From Myxococcales bacterium (GTDB lineage: Bacteria; Myxococcota_A; Polyangia; Polyangiales; Polyangiaceae), in assembly GCA_947473045.1 (NCBI GenBank), contig CANJCO010000006.1:1-64000 (forward strand): 64,000 nucleotides of DNA, in the 5' to 3' direction. The notes under the pieces were generated by a model. The model worked only from the letters and a program-made list of their open reading frames with translations. It had not been told where the DNA came from and ran no database searches. A program made the position numbers and the translations under genes. Positions 48,360 through 58,013 of this stretch are shown here, piece by piece (the first letter of the stretch is position 1; each line of letters opens with the position of its first letter).

Positions 48360-49385
48360 TTAGGCGCGCCCGCTGGTTTCGCGGCGAGCTCGCGCTGCGA
48401 GTTTGTGCGCGAGCCGGAGCGCGGAGCGCATGCCTCGCGAATCCGCGTCGAAGCGTGCCGCGCGGTCGTAGGCGGTGCCGTGATCGACGCTCGTGCGAAT
48501 GATGGGCAGCCCCAACGAGACGTTCACTTCGCGGCCGAACGCGAGCAGCTTCATCGGGATGGTCGCCTGATCGTGATACATCGCCACTACGCCGTCGTGC
48601 TCGCCCGCGGCTGCAAGCCGAAACGCCGTCTCGGCTGCAATCGGACCCGCCACGCGCGCTGACATTCCGGCGCGCGAAAGCCTCGCCCGCGCCAGCTCGA
48701 TGCCACTGGCGATGCGCGACTCTTCGCGACCGAGCAGCCCTCCCTCTCCGGCGTGCGGGTTGAGCGCGGCGATCGCGAGTCGAGGCTCTTCGTGGCCCAG
48801 ACGATGCAGCAGGTTTGCAAGCCAGTAGGTCGCGCGCGCCACCGCGACAGCCGTAACGGCGCGCGGCACATTCGCGAGCGGCAAGTGCGTCGTCACGAGG
48901 GCCGTCGTGAGCCTCGCGGACCAAAACGCCATCACGACTTCAGCGGCCCCGAGGCGCTGCTGCAAGTGCTCGGTGTGTCCGAGAAAATCCGCCGAGCCCG
49001 GCGCGCCGCTTCGGGCGATGACGTCCTTGCTGACCGGTCCGGTCACCATTGCGTCGAAGGCGCCGGTCGCAACGAGATCGCACGCCGCGTCGACCCACGC
49101 GAGCTGCGCAGCGCCCGTCGCCGCCGTGGGCGCGCCCAGAACGCGATCGCGCGGCGGCAGCGAACGGGTCGGCTGCCACTGAAATACCCCTTCTGCGGTG
49201 ACGCGCGCCGGGTCGCGCACGCGCGCGGGAGACGTAATGCCAAGAGCGCGGCTCGCCCGGTTGATTGCGCCCGCATCTCCGACGAGCAGCACGGTCGCGC
49301 GCTTGAGCGACGCCGCCCCCGCGAGCGACACCTCGGGACCGATGCCGCAAGCGCATCCCACGCTCACAACGAGCCGCGTAGTCAT
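48360..49385 (-). CDS. pdxA: 4-hydroxythreonine-4-phosphate dehydrogenase
   Basis: CGIGPEVSLAGA, TGPVSKDVI, GHTEHLQQRLG, ALNPHAGEGGLLGREE, YHDQATIPMKLLAFGREVNVSLGLPIIRTSVDHGTAYD. Confidence 0.95.
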   Translation of the reverse strand: MTTRLVVSVGCACGIGPEVSLAGAASLKRATVLLVGDAGAINRASRALGITSPARVRDPARVTAEGVFQWQPTRSLPPRDRVLGAPTAATGAAQLAWVDAACDLVATGAFDAMVTGPVSKDVIARSGAPGSADFLGHTEHLQQRLGAAEVVMAFWSARLTTALVTTHLPLANVPRAVTAVAVARATYWLANLLHRLGHEEPRLAIAALNPHAGEGGLLGREESRIASGIELARARLSRAGMSARVAGPIAAETAFRLAAAGEHDGVVAMYHDQATIPMKLLAFGREVNVSLGLPIIRTSVDHGTAYDRAARFDADSRGMRSALRLAHKLAARARRETSGRA

Positions 49386-49392
49386 CCGAGGT

Positions 49393-50838
49393 TCACGAGA
49401 CGCGCGTGCCGCCGACCGTAATCGCCGAGATTTTGATGGTCGGACAGCCCACGCCCACCGGAACGCTCTGACCGTCTTTGCCGCAAGTCCAGATGCCGTC
49501 GCTCACTTCGACGTCGTTGCCGAGCATCGAAACTTTTCGCAGCACGTCCGGACCGTTGCCGATCAGATTGACGCCTTTCAGCGGCGCCGTGATGCGACCG
49601 TCTTCGACGAGGTAGCTCTCGGTCAGCGAAAATACGAAATCGCCGTTCGAGATGTCGACCTGACCGCCGCCGAACTTGCGGGCGAAGACCCCGCGCTTGA
49701 CGCTCTTCAGGATCTCCTCGGGATCATGCGGGCCCGCGGTGAGAATGGTGTTCGTCATGCGCGGCATCGGCGCGCTCGCGAAGCTCTCTCGTCGACCGTT
49801 GCCGCTGGGCGTTAGCTTGTAATGCTTGGAGCTGAGGCGGTCGTGCATGTAGCCGCGGAGTCGGCCGTTTTCGATGAGCACCGACGACCGCGGCTCGTTG
49901 CCCTCGTCGTCGACATTGATCGAACCGCGCGACTGAAGCAGGGTCGCGTCGTCGATCACCGTGCACAGCTCGCTGGCCACGACGTTGCCGATTTGCCCCG
50001 CGTAGTTGCTGGTGCCCTTGCGATTGAAGTCAGCCTCGAGCCCGTGGCCCACGGCTTCGTGGAGCAGGATCCCGCTGTCGCCCGGAGCCAGTACGACCTC
50101 CATCGTGCCCGCAGGAGCCTCCTGTGCGTCGAGCATGCGAATGGCTTGCTCCGCCGCCTGGCGCGCATGCCATTCGGGTGATTTGGCGTCGAAGTAGCCG
50201 AGACTCGTGCGTCCCCCGCCGCCCGAGCTTCCCTCCTGGCGCTTGCCGTCTCGCTCGGAAATCGCCCGCACGCCGAACCGCACCAGCGGCTGCGTATCGC
50301 GCGCCCACTTGCCATCGCTCGTGACGACCAGAATTTCGCGAATCTCCTCGGCGAGGCTCGCCTCGACCTTGATGATCCGCGGGTCAAAGGCGTGCGCTGC
50401 GGCCGCGGCGCGTTCGAGCAGCGCGCGCTTGGTCGTTCCGGGCTCGTCGAGCGTAACCCGGACGAGATCATACCGGTGCGGCAAACTCTGCACGACGGGG
50501 CTGACCGCGACCGTGCCGCCTTTGCCGTCGGCAATCTGCGCGGCGGTCTCTGCGGCGCGTTTCATGGCCTCCCAGTCGAACTGTTCGACGTAGGCATAAC
50601 CTGTGGCGTCGCCCTTCTGGACGCGAACCCCGAGGCCCATCGACACGCCGCGCGACGCGCTTTTCAGAATGCCGTCGTCGAAGACCAGACCGCCGGCGGC
50701 GCGGTATTCGAAGAACAAGTCCGCGTAGTCGCCCCCCTTCGACAGGGCGACGCCAAGAAGGCGCTCGGCGAGCACAGCATCGAGAGGAGAGGTGCCGCCC
50801 TCGGCGAACGGCGCTTGGTAGAGAGCAGAGGAGGTCAT
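49393..50838 (-). CDS. tldD: Metalloprotease TldD
   Basis: MEVVLAPGDSGILLHEAVGHGLEADFNRKGTSNYAGQIG (HExxxH), MPRMTNTILTAGPHDPEEIL. Confidence 0.94.
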   Translation of the reverse strand: MTSSALYQAPFAEGGTSPLDAVLAERLLGVALSKGGDYADLFFEYRAAGGLVFDDGILKSASRGVSMGLGVRVQKGDATGYAYVEQFDWEAMKRAAETAAQIADGKGGTVAVSPVVQSLPHRYDLVRVTLDEPGTTKRALLERAAAAAHAFDPRIIKVEASLAEEIREILVVTSDGKWARDTQPLVRFGVRAISERDGKRQEGSSGGGGRTSLGYFDAKSPEWHARQAAEQAIRMLDAQEAPAGTMEVVLAPGDSGILLHEAVGHGLEADFNRKGTSNYAGQIGNVVASELCTVIDDATLLQSRGSINVDDEGNEPRSSVLIENGRLRGYMHDRLSSKHYKLTPSGNGRRESFASAPMPRMTNTILTAGPHDPEEILKSVKRGVFARKFGGGQVDISNGDFVFSLTESYLVEDGRITAPLKGVNLIGNGPDVLRKVSMLGNDVEVSDGIWTCGKDGQSVPVGVGCPTIKISAITVGGTRVS

Positions 50839-50956
50839 TGCGGGACAGAAGCTAAGCCCGATCCACGCGCGTCACAACGCCGGCGTCGGCGACCGCGCGC
50901 GGGTGCAAATCATTTTCGCCGTGAACGCGCCACGGCGCATAAAGTGCCGTCACGAC

Positions 50957-51385
50957 ATGCAAGCTCTGCTCATCACCCTTCACGTGTTCGCCAACCTCAT
51001 TTGGATCGGCGCGATCGCCGCGGTGGGGCTCATGCTGCACAGCGCCTCGCGCGCGCCCGAATCCGAAGGCGCCATCATCGGCCGAATGGCGCGTCGAATT
51101 TACGGAGGCCTCGCGCAGCCTGCCTTCGGCATCAGCTTCCTGTTCGGCGTCGGCATGGTCTCCCGGGACCTCCACGGCTACATGCACCAGCACTGGTTCC
51201 ACGGAAAGCTAACGCTTGCGCTCGCCGTCATCGCGCTCCACCACGTCGTCGGAGCGAAAGCGAAGAAGGTTGCGGGCGGAAGTATGCAAGCGGGCCGGAA
51301 TGGCGCTATCCTTACGGGTGCACTACTTTTATGCGCGCTCGCGGCCGTTACTTTAGTGACGTTCCGCCAGTCGCTCGTACCTTGA
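50957..51385 (+). CDS. HemJ/CopD-like integral membrane protein
   Basis: MQALLITLHVFANLIWIGAIAAVGLMLHSA; four predicted TMs with conserved His/Trp. Confidence 0.65.
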   Translation: MQALLITLHVFANLIWIGAIAAVGLMLHSASRAPESEGAIIGRMARRIYGGLAQPAFGISFLFGVGMVSRDLHGYMHQHWFHGKLTLALAVIALHHVVGAKAKKVAGGSMQAGRNGAILTGALLLCALAAVTLVTFRQSLVP

Positions 51386-51487
51386 CCACGCTCCGCTGGG
51401 CGGGTCCGCTTCGAACTCACTTCGACGTGCTCAACTCGTACTTTGCTGCCATCCCCGGCGGCGAATTAAATCGGAGACCCGCAGGCC

Positions 51488-53947
51488 GTGGCGATTGATC
51501 GCGAAAGTGTGCTCGCAGCTGCCCAGAAGTTTGTCGAGAAGCAGAAGTACGACAAGGCAATAGGCGAGTACCAAAAACTCCTCCAGGTTGACCCCGGCGA
51601 CGCGCGAACGTTGCTTAAGGTCGGCGACTTGCAGCTCAAGATGGCGGCCTACGTCGACGGCGTAGCTACCTATGAGCGCGTGGGGAAGTTCTACGCCCAG
51701 CAGGGCTTCGCGCTCAAAGCCATCGCTGTCTTCAAGCAAATTCGCGAGATTATCGCGAAAAACGTCCCAGAGCTCGAAGAGCGGTATGCGCACATCCCGC
51801 CGAAGCTCGCCGAGCTCTACCAGCAGCTCGGGCTCACCAGCGACGCGCTCGCCGCGCTCGACGAGGTCGCAACCCGACTCCAGCGGCTCCAGCGCGACGC
51901 CGAGGCGCTCGACGTCTTTCGCAAAATCGTCGAGCTCGATCCGACGAACTTCCTGCCGCACCTTCGCCTCGCGGAGGCGCTGTCGCGGGCGCGCGACGTC
52001 GACGGCGCTGCTGCCGCATTTGGAGTCGCCGCGTCGCTGCTCGTTCAGATGGGCCGAAGCGACGACGCGCTCAAGGTGCTCGAGCGGCTGCTTCACCATA
52101 AGGCGTCGGTGCAGACGGCCCGGCTCTGCGCCCAGATTTACATCGAACGCGGCGGCCCACAGGACGGCATGCTCGCCCTGTCGAAATTGCAGGCGTGCTT
52201 TCAGGAAGACCAGCGCGACCTCGAAACGCTCGGCCTCCTCGCGCGCGCCTTCGGTCTGCTGGGTCAAACCAACAAGACGTTCGAAGTGCACAAGGAGATG
52301 GCCCGCATCGCCGGCGACCAGGGCAAATTCGACCTGATGGGCGAGCTCGTCGCGGCATTGAAGCGCGAAGCTCCCCAGGACGACGCCGTGCTCGAAATCG
52401 CCGCAACCTACGAGCGCGCCGTCAACGGTGCGGCCCCGGCGCCCTCCGTCGACCTGGCGCAGAGCGGCTACGAGGACGTCGCCGCGGAGAGCCTCGCTGC
52501 GCAGGAGCTCGTCGAAGACGACAACTTCGAGGTCGTCGAAGAGTCCGCCGAGAGCCTCGCTGCGGAAGTAGCGCAACTGCTGGCTGACGCCGGTTCGCTC
52601 GCGGAGCAGGGCGAACACGACGCGTCGATCGATACCCTCATCTCAGCTGCCGAGCTCGACCCCAGGGCGCTCGACGTTCGCGTGGCCCTCCGCGACGTTT
52701 ACCTCGCGGCGGGCCGGCGCGACGACGCCGTCATCGAGATGCTCAACGTCGCTTCGCTTCAGCTCGACGCGCTCGACGGCGAAGGCGCAGCGCAGACGCT
52801 CCAGGATGTCATCGCGCTCGATCCATCGAACCCCCGCGCCGCCGAAATGCTGCGCGAACTTGGCTACGAGCTGGTCGAAGAAGCCGCTACCGCAGCGCAG
52901 CCGACGCGCGCGCATTTCGACAGCTACGATCCCGAGGCTCCGCTGCCGTCGTATGATCTCGACGGCCTTGCGACGCGAATTCCACCCGCGGTCGAGCGGG
53001 CGCCCAACGCGCCTTTGCCGAGCTTCCCCGTCGCCCCCGAGAGCGAGGCGCGCTTCGACCTCGTCGAGCCGGCCGCGAGAGTCGTCGAGTCATCCGGCAA
53101 GGGCACCTCCGCCGAGCTCGAAGACGCCCTCGAAGAGGCCGATTTTTACGCGTCGCGCGGCCTGTACGACGACGCCCGCGCAGTGCTTCGCGACCAGCTG
53201 ACGCGCACGCCAAAGAGCCCGCTCATTCTCGAGCGAATCGAAGAAATCGACGCCCTGCAGGTGGCCACGCGAACCGGTTCCGGCCCGCGAACGGCCCCGC
53301 GCGGCGAGCCCGGCGGTGAGAGCGACGGCGACGCGATGGACATCGCCGCTTCACTCGACGCGCTCGATGCCATGGACGTCGCGCCGGAGGCACAGGACCT
53401 CATCAATGAGAGCGGGCAGGTCGACGTCGAAGAGGTCTTCGCAAAGTTCAAAGAAGGCGTCTCGAAGCAAATTTCGATGGACGACGGTCAGGCCCACTAC
53501 GACCTCGGCGTGGCGTACCGCGAGATGGGCCTCACCGATGACGCGATCAACGAATTTCGCATCGCCGCCAGCGATGCCAATCTCGAATGCATCTGCCAAT
53601 CGATGATCGGCACGCTGAGACTCGACCGCGGCGATCTCGACCTCGCGCTGGAGTCATTCCTCGAAGGACTCGCGGCGCGCATTCGTACGCCCGAACACGA
53701 GACCGTGCTCTGCTTCGAGGTGGGCGCTTGCTACGAGAAGAAGCACATGAACAAAGAGGCGCTCGCGTACTTTCAGCGCGTGTCTCGAAGAGACGCGGCC
53801 TACCGCGACGTGGCTGAGCGCATTCGCCGGCTGTCGAAGCCCGAGCCGGCGACCGGCTCGCGAGTCATTGCTGTAGGCGCAGAAGAAGACGAGTTCGACC
53901 GCGCTTTCGATGAAATGCTCGGCGGCGGCGACAGCGGAAAACGCTAG
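51488..53947 (+). CDS. Tetratricopeptide repeat protein
   Basis: 819 aa; AAQKFVEKQKYDKAIGEYQKLLQVDPGDARTLLKVGDL and further TPR blocks. Confidence 0.85.
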   Translation: MAIDRESVLAAAQKFVEKQKYDKAIGEYQKLLQVDPGDARTLLKVGDLQLKMAAYVDGVATYERVGKFYAQQGFALKAIAVFKQIREIIAKNVPELEERYAHIPPKLAELYQQLGLTSDALAALDEVATRLQRLQRDAEALDVFRKIVELDPTNFLPHLRLAEALSRARDVDGAAAAFGVAASLLVQMGRSDDALKVLERLLHHKASVQTARLCAQIYIERGGPQDGMLALSKLQACFQEDQRDLETLGLLARAFGLLGQTNKTFEVHKEMARIAGDQGKFDLMGELVAALKREAPQDDAVLEIAATYERAVNGAAPAPSVDLAQSGYEDVAAESLAAQELVEDDNFEVVEESAESLAAEVAQLLADAGSLAEQGEHDASIDTLISAAELDPRALDVRVALRDVYLAAGRRDDAVIEMLNVASLQLDALDGEGAAQTLQDVIALDPSNPRAAEMLRELGYELVEEAATAAQPTRAHFDSYDPEAPLPSYDLDGLATRIPPAVERAPNAPLPSFPVAPESEARFDLVEPAARVVESSGKGTSAELEDALEEADFYASRGLYDDARAVLRDQLTRTPKSPLILERIEEIDALQVATRTGSGPRTAPRGEPGGESDGDAMDIAASLDALDAMDVAPEAQDLINESGQVDVEEVFAKFKEGVSKQISMDDGQAHYDLGVAYREMGLTDDAINEFRIAASDANLECICQSMIGTLRLDRGDLDLALESFLEGLAARIRTPEHETVLCFEVGACYEKKHMNKEALAYFQRVSRRDAAYRDVAERIRRLSKPEPATGSRVIAVGAEEDEFDRAFDEMLGGGDSGKR

Positions 53948-53954
53948 AACCGCG

Positions 53955-54704
53955 TCAGCCGCGATGGGGCGCCAGCGCAGCGACCAGCCGTTTGGCCCAT
54001 GGGTCGGCCGTGGTGACCTCGGCGACGGCCTCGGTGCGCACGCGGCCTGACATGTAAACTGCACGGAATACCCGAACGATCTCGCGCACGCTCTCCGCAG
54101 GAACTTCACGTCGCTCGAGTCCGACGACGTTGACCGCCCTGACCCGAGCGCGATCACCCTGCACGATGACGAACGGGGGCACGTCACGCTCGACCATTGA
54201 GCCGGCAGCGACAAAGGCCCCCTCGCCCACCGAGACATACTGCGCGATGCCAGCGAGCCCGCCAAAGACAACGTGGTCGGCGAGCGTCACGTGCCCCGCG
54301 AGTTGTACGGCGTTGGCAACGATGCAGCGTGATCCGACTTGAACGTCGTGGCCGACGTGGCTTTGCGCCATAAAAAGGTTGTGCGAGCCGATTCGCGTGT
54401 CGGTTGCCCGGGTGCCGCGGTGCACCGTGACATGCTCCCGGAACACGTTGTGCGATCCGATCACCAGGCGCGTCGCGAGGGCGCTGTTTCGCACGTCCTG
54501 CGGAGCGCCGCCAAGCGCGGCGAACGGGAACACTTCGTTGTCGGAGCCCAGCTCGGCGGGCCCGGTGAGCACTGCGTGTGGACCGATCTTGCAGCGAGGT
54601 CCGACGGTCACGCCCCGACCGATGAACGCGAACGCGCCGACCTCGACGTCGGCAGCGAGCTCTGCGCCCGCTTCGATGACCGCTGAGGCGTGAACTCCCG
54701 CCAT
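53955..54704 (-). CDS. lpxA: Acyl-ACP--UDP-N-acetylglucosamine O-acyltransferase
   Basis: Hexapeptide repeats; NVFREHVTVHRGTR, HVGHDVQVGSRCIVANAVQLAGHV; start MAGVHASAVIEAGAEL at 54704. Confidence 0.94.
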   Translation of the reverse strand: MAGVHASAVIEAGAELAADVEVGAFAFIGRGVTVGPRCKIGPHAVLTGPAELGSDNEVFPFAALGGAPQDVRNSALATRLVIGSHNVFREHVTVHRGTRATDTRIGSHNLFMAQSHVGHDVQVGSRCIVANAVQLAGHVTLADHVVFGGLAGIAQYVSVGEGAFVAAGSMVERDVPPFVIVQGDRARVRAVNVVGLERREVPAESVREIVRVFRAVYMSGRVRTEAVAEVTTADPWAKRLVAALAPHRG

Positions 54705-54705
54705 G

Positions 54706-55158
54706 TCAGCCGTCGCGATCGATGACGCTCGCGAGCAGCTCGCCCTGCGCGCAGAGCGTGCCGTCGACCGAGGCCTCGCCCTTGAATTTCCACACGTTGG
54801 TGCGGTGGTGAAGCACCGTGACTTCGAGGTCAAGTCGGTCTCCCGGGATGACCGGCCGACGAAATTTCGCCTTGTCGATGCCGAGAAAATACATGAGCGA
54901 GCGCTGCGCGTCGAACGGCTCGCTGGCGTACGCGAGAATGCCGCCGATCTGCGCGAGCGCCTCGAGGATGAGCACCCCGGGCATGATGGCCCGACCAGGG
55001 AAATGACCCTGAAACCACGGCTCGTTGATCGACACCGATTTATGGCCGACGATCCGCTCGAATGGCGTGATGTCGGTGACGCGCTCGACGAGCACGAACG
55101 GAACGCGATGCGGCAGGATCTGCAGAATGCGGTCTATTTCGAGGGTGGTCGCCGTCAT
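54706..55158 (-). CDS. fabZ: 3-hydroxyacyl-ACP dehydratase FabZ
   Basis: IDRILQILPHRVPFVLVERV, NEPWFQGHFPGRAIMPGVLILEALAQIGG. Confidence 0.96.
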   Translation of the reverse strand: MTATTLEIDRILQILPHRVPFVLVERVTDITPFERIVGHKSVSINEPWFQGHFPGRAIMPGVLILEALAQIGGILAYASEPFDAQRSLMYFLGIDKAKFRRPVIPGDRLDLEVTVLHHRTNVWKFKGEASVDGTLCAQGELLASVIDRDG

Positions 55159-56009
55159 GCTTCCTTCTTGTAGAGCCTCGCCAGCCCACGCAACCAGCGT
55201 AAGCGCGGCAGCGCGGGATATCCTGCCATGACCGCACCGGCCGGTACATCGCCGATCACCCCGCTCTTGGCCGCCACGCGCGCGCCTGCGCCGATGACCA
55301 CGTGATCGGCGACGCCCACCTGACCGCCGAGCTGCACGCCGTTGCCGACAACGACCGAGCCCGCGAGGCCGGTCTGCGCCGCAATGAGGCACCCCTGCCC
55401 GACGTCGCAGTTGTGACCCACGTGGCAATGCGCGTCGAGCTTCGTCCCGCGACCGATCCGCGTCGGCGTGAGCGTGCCTGCATCGACCGTGGTGAGCGGA
55501 CCGATGTAGACGTCGTCTTCGATGACCACACCGCCGAGCTGCGGAATGGCGCGAATTTCGCCACTTCGCATCGCCCAACCAAATCCTGGCCGGCCGATGA
55601 CGCAGCCGGGTTCGATGATCACACGCGCGCCGATCACGACGCGTGGTCCTAAAAATACTCCGGGCGCGATCACGCTCGCCTCGCCGATGGTCGGATCGAC
55701 CGGCGGCGCATCGCAGGCGTCGAGCACTTCGGCGAACGCCCAGGCGGCCTCGGCGTGCTCCCAGCGGGGGAGCGCGTTGACACGCGCGTCGCTCATCAGG
55801 TCACGAGCGACAAGAAGGACAGCGCCGCGGCCCGTCGCAGCCTGCGCCTGCGCGATGTGCCGTGCGTGAAGCAGCGGAGCGAGATCGCCTTCGCCGGCGC
55901 TCCCGATGCGGGCGACACGCGAGACCATACAGTCGCGTCCGAACGTGGCACCCCCGTGCCTGCGCGACAGCTCGGACAGGGCAACCGGCGCGCGAAACGG
56001 CAGGCTCAC
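55155..56009 (-). CDS. lpxD: UDP-3-O-(3-hydroxyacyl)glucosamine N-acyltransferase
   Basis: Hexapeptide repeats, TTVDAGTLTPTRIGRGTKLDAHCHVGHNCDVGQGCLIAAQTGLAGS; GTG start 56009 proposed (track ORF begins 56084). Confidence 0.9.
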   Translation of the reverse strand: MSLPFRAPVALSELSRRHGGATFGRDCMVSRVARIGSAGEGDLAPLLHARHIAQAQAATGRGAVLLVARDLMSDARVNALPRWEHAEAAWAFAEVLDACDAPPVDPTIGEASVIAPGVFLGPRVVIGARVIIEPGCVIGRPGFGWAMRSGEIRAIPQLGGVVIEDDVYIGPLTTVDAGTLTPTRIGRGTKLDAHCHVGHNCDVGQGCLIAAQTGLAGSVVVGNGVQLGGQVGVADHVVIGAGARVAAKSGVIGDVPAGAVMAGYPALPRLRWLRGLARLYKKEA

Positions 56010-56596
56010 TTCGGAGCGGCAGATCCCGCGGGAGCAGCAGGGGCCGGCGTCGCTGCGCCACCGCTGTTGTAGAGCTGAATGCACTTGTCGGTGAGGTCGA
56101 GATCGGTGCGCACGTAAGCGACGGTCGCCTTGTCGACGACCAGATCGTAGCTCTCGGTGGTCGCGATGCGCTTCACGATGCCCATGATCCGCTCGAAGAT
56201 CGGATCGGTCATTTCCTTCTGCTTCTTCTCGAGCTCCTTGTTGTAGTCGACGAAGACCGCCTGAAGCTCCATGAGCTGCTTTTGCAGCTCCTCCATGCGC
56301 TTGGTGTAGGCCTCTTTCGACAGCACGCGCGACTGCTTGTCGATGTCTTCCTTTTGCTTCTGCAGCTCGGTCTGCTTGCGGTTGAGCTCCTGCTGGCGGC
56401 TGTCAAACAGCTTCTTCAGCGTAGCCGTGGCGCGGAGGCCATCTTCCGTCTGCATGACCGCACGTTGAACGTCGACCACGCCGACCTTCATGCTCGCTTG
56501 TTGCGCAGCGCTCTCGCGCGCAAAGCAAAGCGACGCGACCATGGCCAGCGCAGCAACGAGGTATCGAACGCCCGCAAGACGAGACATCACCGACAT
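56006..56596 (-). CDS. OmpH/Skp family periplasmic chaperone
   Basis: Signal peptide, KVGVVDVQRAVMQTEDGLRATATLKKLFDSRQQELNRKQTELQKQKEDI coiled coil; upstream of lpxD. Confidence 0.88.
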   Translation of the reverse strand: MSVMSRLAGVRYLVAALAMVASLCFARESAAQQASMKVGVVDVQRAVMQTEDGLRATATLKKLFDSRQQELNRKQTELQKQKEDIDKQSRVLSKEAYTKRMEELQKQLMELQAVFVDYNKELEKKQKEMTDPIFERIMGIVKRIATTESYDLVVDKATVAYVRTDLDLTDKCIQLYNSGGAATPAPAAPAGSAAPK

Positions 56597-56844
56597 GCCG
56601 GGCGGATTAGCCTTTTCGGCGGCCTCCGTCAAACTCGGCCCGCGCAGCCGAGCGACACGGAACGCGTCAACACGGGGCAAGGTGTGCACGCGCGTCCACA
56701 CTCGCGCCGGCAACGATGGCCCACTACCACACCCGCCGAAAACGAAGCGTGTCGCAAATCGGCGCCCGAAAGCAGGCGATGCGCGTGGCACGCCTCTTGG
56801 ATAAGCTGACCAAGCAGAGATTATTCTCTACACGGAGAGGCGCG

Positions 56845-57864
56845 ATGAACATCTGGAGCACACTTAGCCGTCCCTTTGCTGTCGTCACCACGGTGGGCGC
56901 CATCGGCGCGATCGCGTGGACGCAGGGGGGATGCGGCGGACCCGACACGCGTTATTATTGCGATGATACGGGCTGCTACACGTGCGATGGGTTCGGATGC
57001 ACGACCGTGGCGCCGCCCGCGCCGCAGAGCTGCTCCGGAGACTCGAGCTGTCCCGCTGGCGACGTCTGCACCGACAAGGGCTGCGCGTCGCAATGTCAGG
57101 CCGACGCCGACTGCCCCAAGGGCACCGTTTGCGACGCGGGCGGGCATCTCTGCAAGGCCCCCGGCACGACGCCGGGCAACACCAAGCAGTGCACGACGAC
57201 GAAGGACTGCAGCGCGGGTGCGGCCTGCGAGGGCGGCAAATGCCAAGCGTGCGGAGGCACCAACGGCCCCTGCCCGTGCGCGTCAAACGCCGACTGCGCG
57301 ACGCCCGGCGACGTGTGCTCGGCCGGCTACTGCACGGCGGCGAGCAACACGTGCAAGTACTCAAGCGAGTGCGGCAGCGGGAAGGTCTGTGCCGACGGCC
57401 AGTGCACGGGCGACTGCGGCGCCAATCCGAGCGCCTGCCAGAGCGGGCAGATCTGCGTCAAGGGCGCGTGCGAGGCCGACCCGAGCGTCAAGCCGCAGTG
57501 CCAAAACGATACGCAGTGCTCCGGCGCGACACCGAAATGCGTCGCCGGCGCCTGCGCCCCGCAATGCACGACCGATTCACAGTGCCCCGGCGGCGACTAC
57601 TGCAACCAGGGCGCGTGCGTCGTCGACAAAAGGCCGAAGCCGGTCTGCGCCAGCGCGTCCGAGTGCGGAGCCAACCAGCAGTGCCTGCAGGGCTACTGCA
57701 AGTACACGTGCAAGTCGGACGGCGAGTGCAAGCTCATCGACGCCCGCATCGGGTACTGCGGCAAGGACAACGTGTGCCGCTCGCTGCAGGAGGCGCAGGC
57801 CCAGTGCACGCAGTCGTCGGAGTGCAGCGGCGGCAAGTCGTGCGTCGCCAACCAGTGCCTGTGA
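56845..57864 (+). CDS. Secreted Cys-rich protein of Dickkopf-like tandem repeats
   Basis: MNIWSTLSRPFAVVTTVGAIGAIAWTQGGCGG; repeated C-x-DsqC-x-G-x(2-4)-C-x4-C units throughout. Confidence 0.85.
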   Translation: MNIWSTLSRPFAVVTTVGAIGAIAWTQGGCGGPDTRYYCDDTGCYTCDGFGCTTVAPPAPQSCSGDSSCPAGDVCTDKGCASQCQADADCPKGTVCDAGGHLCKAPGTTPGNTKQCTTTKDCSAGAACEGGKCQACGGTNGPCPCASNADCATPGDVCSAGYCTAASNTCKYSSECGSGKVCADGQCTGDCGANPSACQSGQICVKGACEADPSVKPQCQNDTQCSGATPKCVAGACAPQCTTDSQCPGGDYCNQGACVVDKRPKPVCASASECGANQQCLQGYCKYTCKSDGECKLIDARIGYCGKDNVCRSLQEAQAQCTQSSECSGGKSCVANQCL

Positions 57865-57867
57865 CGC

Positions 57868-58013
57868 CTGGCAGGCCATTCAACAGCGGCCTGCCAGCCT
57901 TTCATCTCGGGGAGGCATGCGCCTCGCCGAGATGAAGAACGCGGTTTTTCAGGGGCCCCACCTTACGCAATTGGCTTCGCCAATCCCTGGCAGGGTGTTT
58001 TTCGAGCCCCCTG
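57868..58013 (+). repeat. Five-hairpin intergenic repeat, copy C (diverged)
   Basis: 57868-57897 (CTGGCAGGCC-N10-GGCCTGCCAG), 57902-57935 (TCATCTCGG-g-GAGGC-ATGC-GCCTC-g-CCGAGATGA), GAAGAAC-GCG-GTTTTTC, 57970-57984 (ATTGGC-TTC-GCCAAT), terminal CAGGGTGTTTTTC...CCCTG; same order as copy A. Confidence 0.93.
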
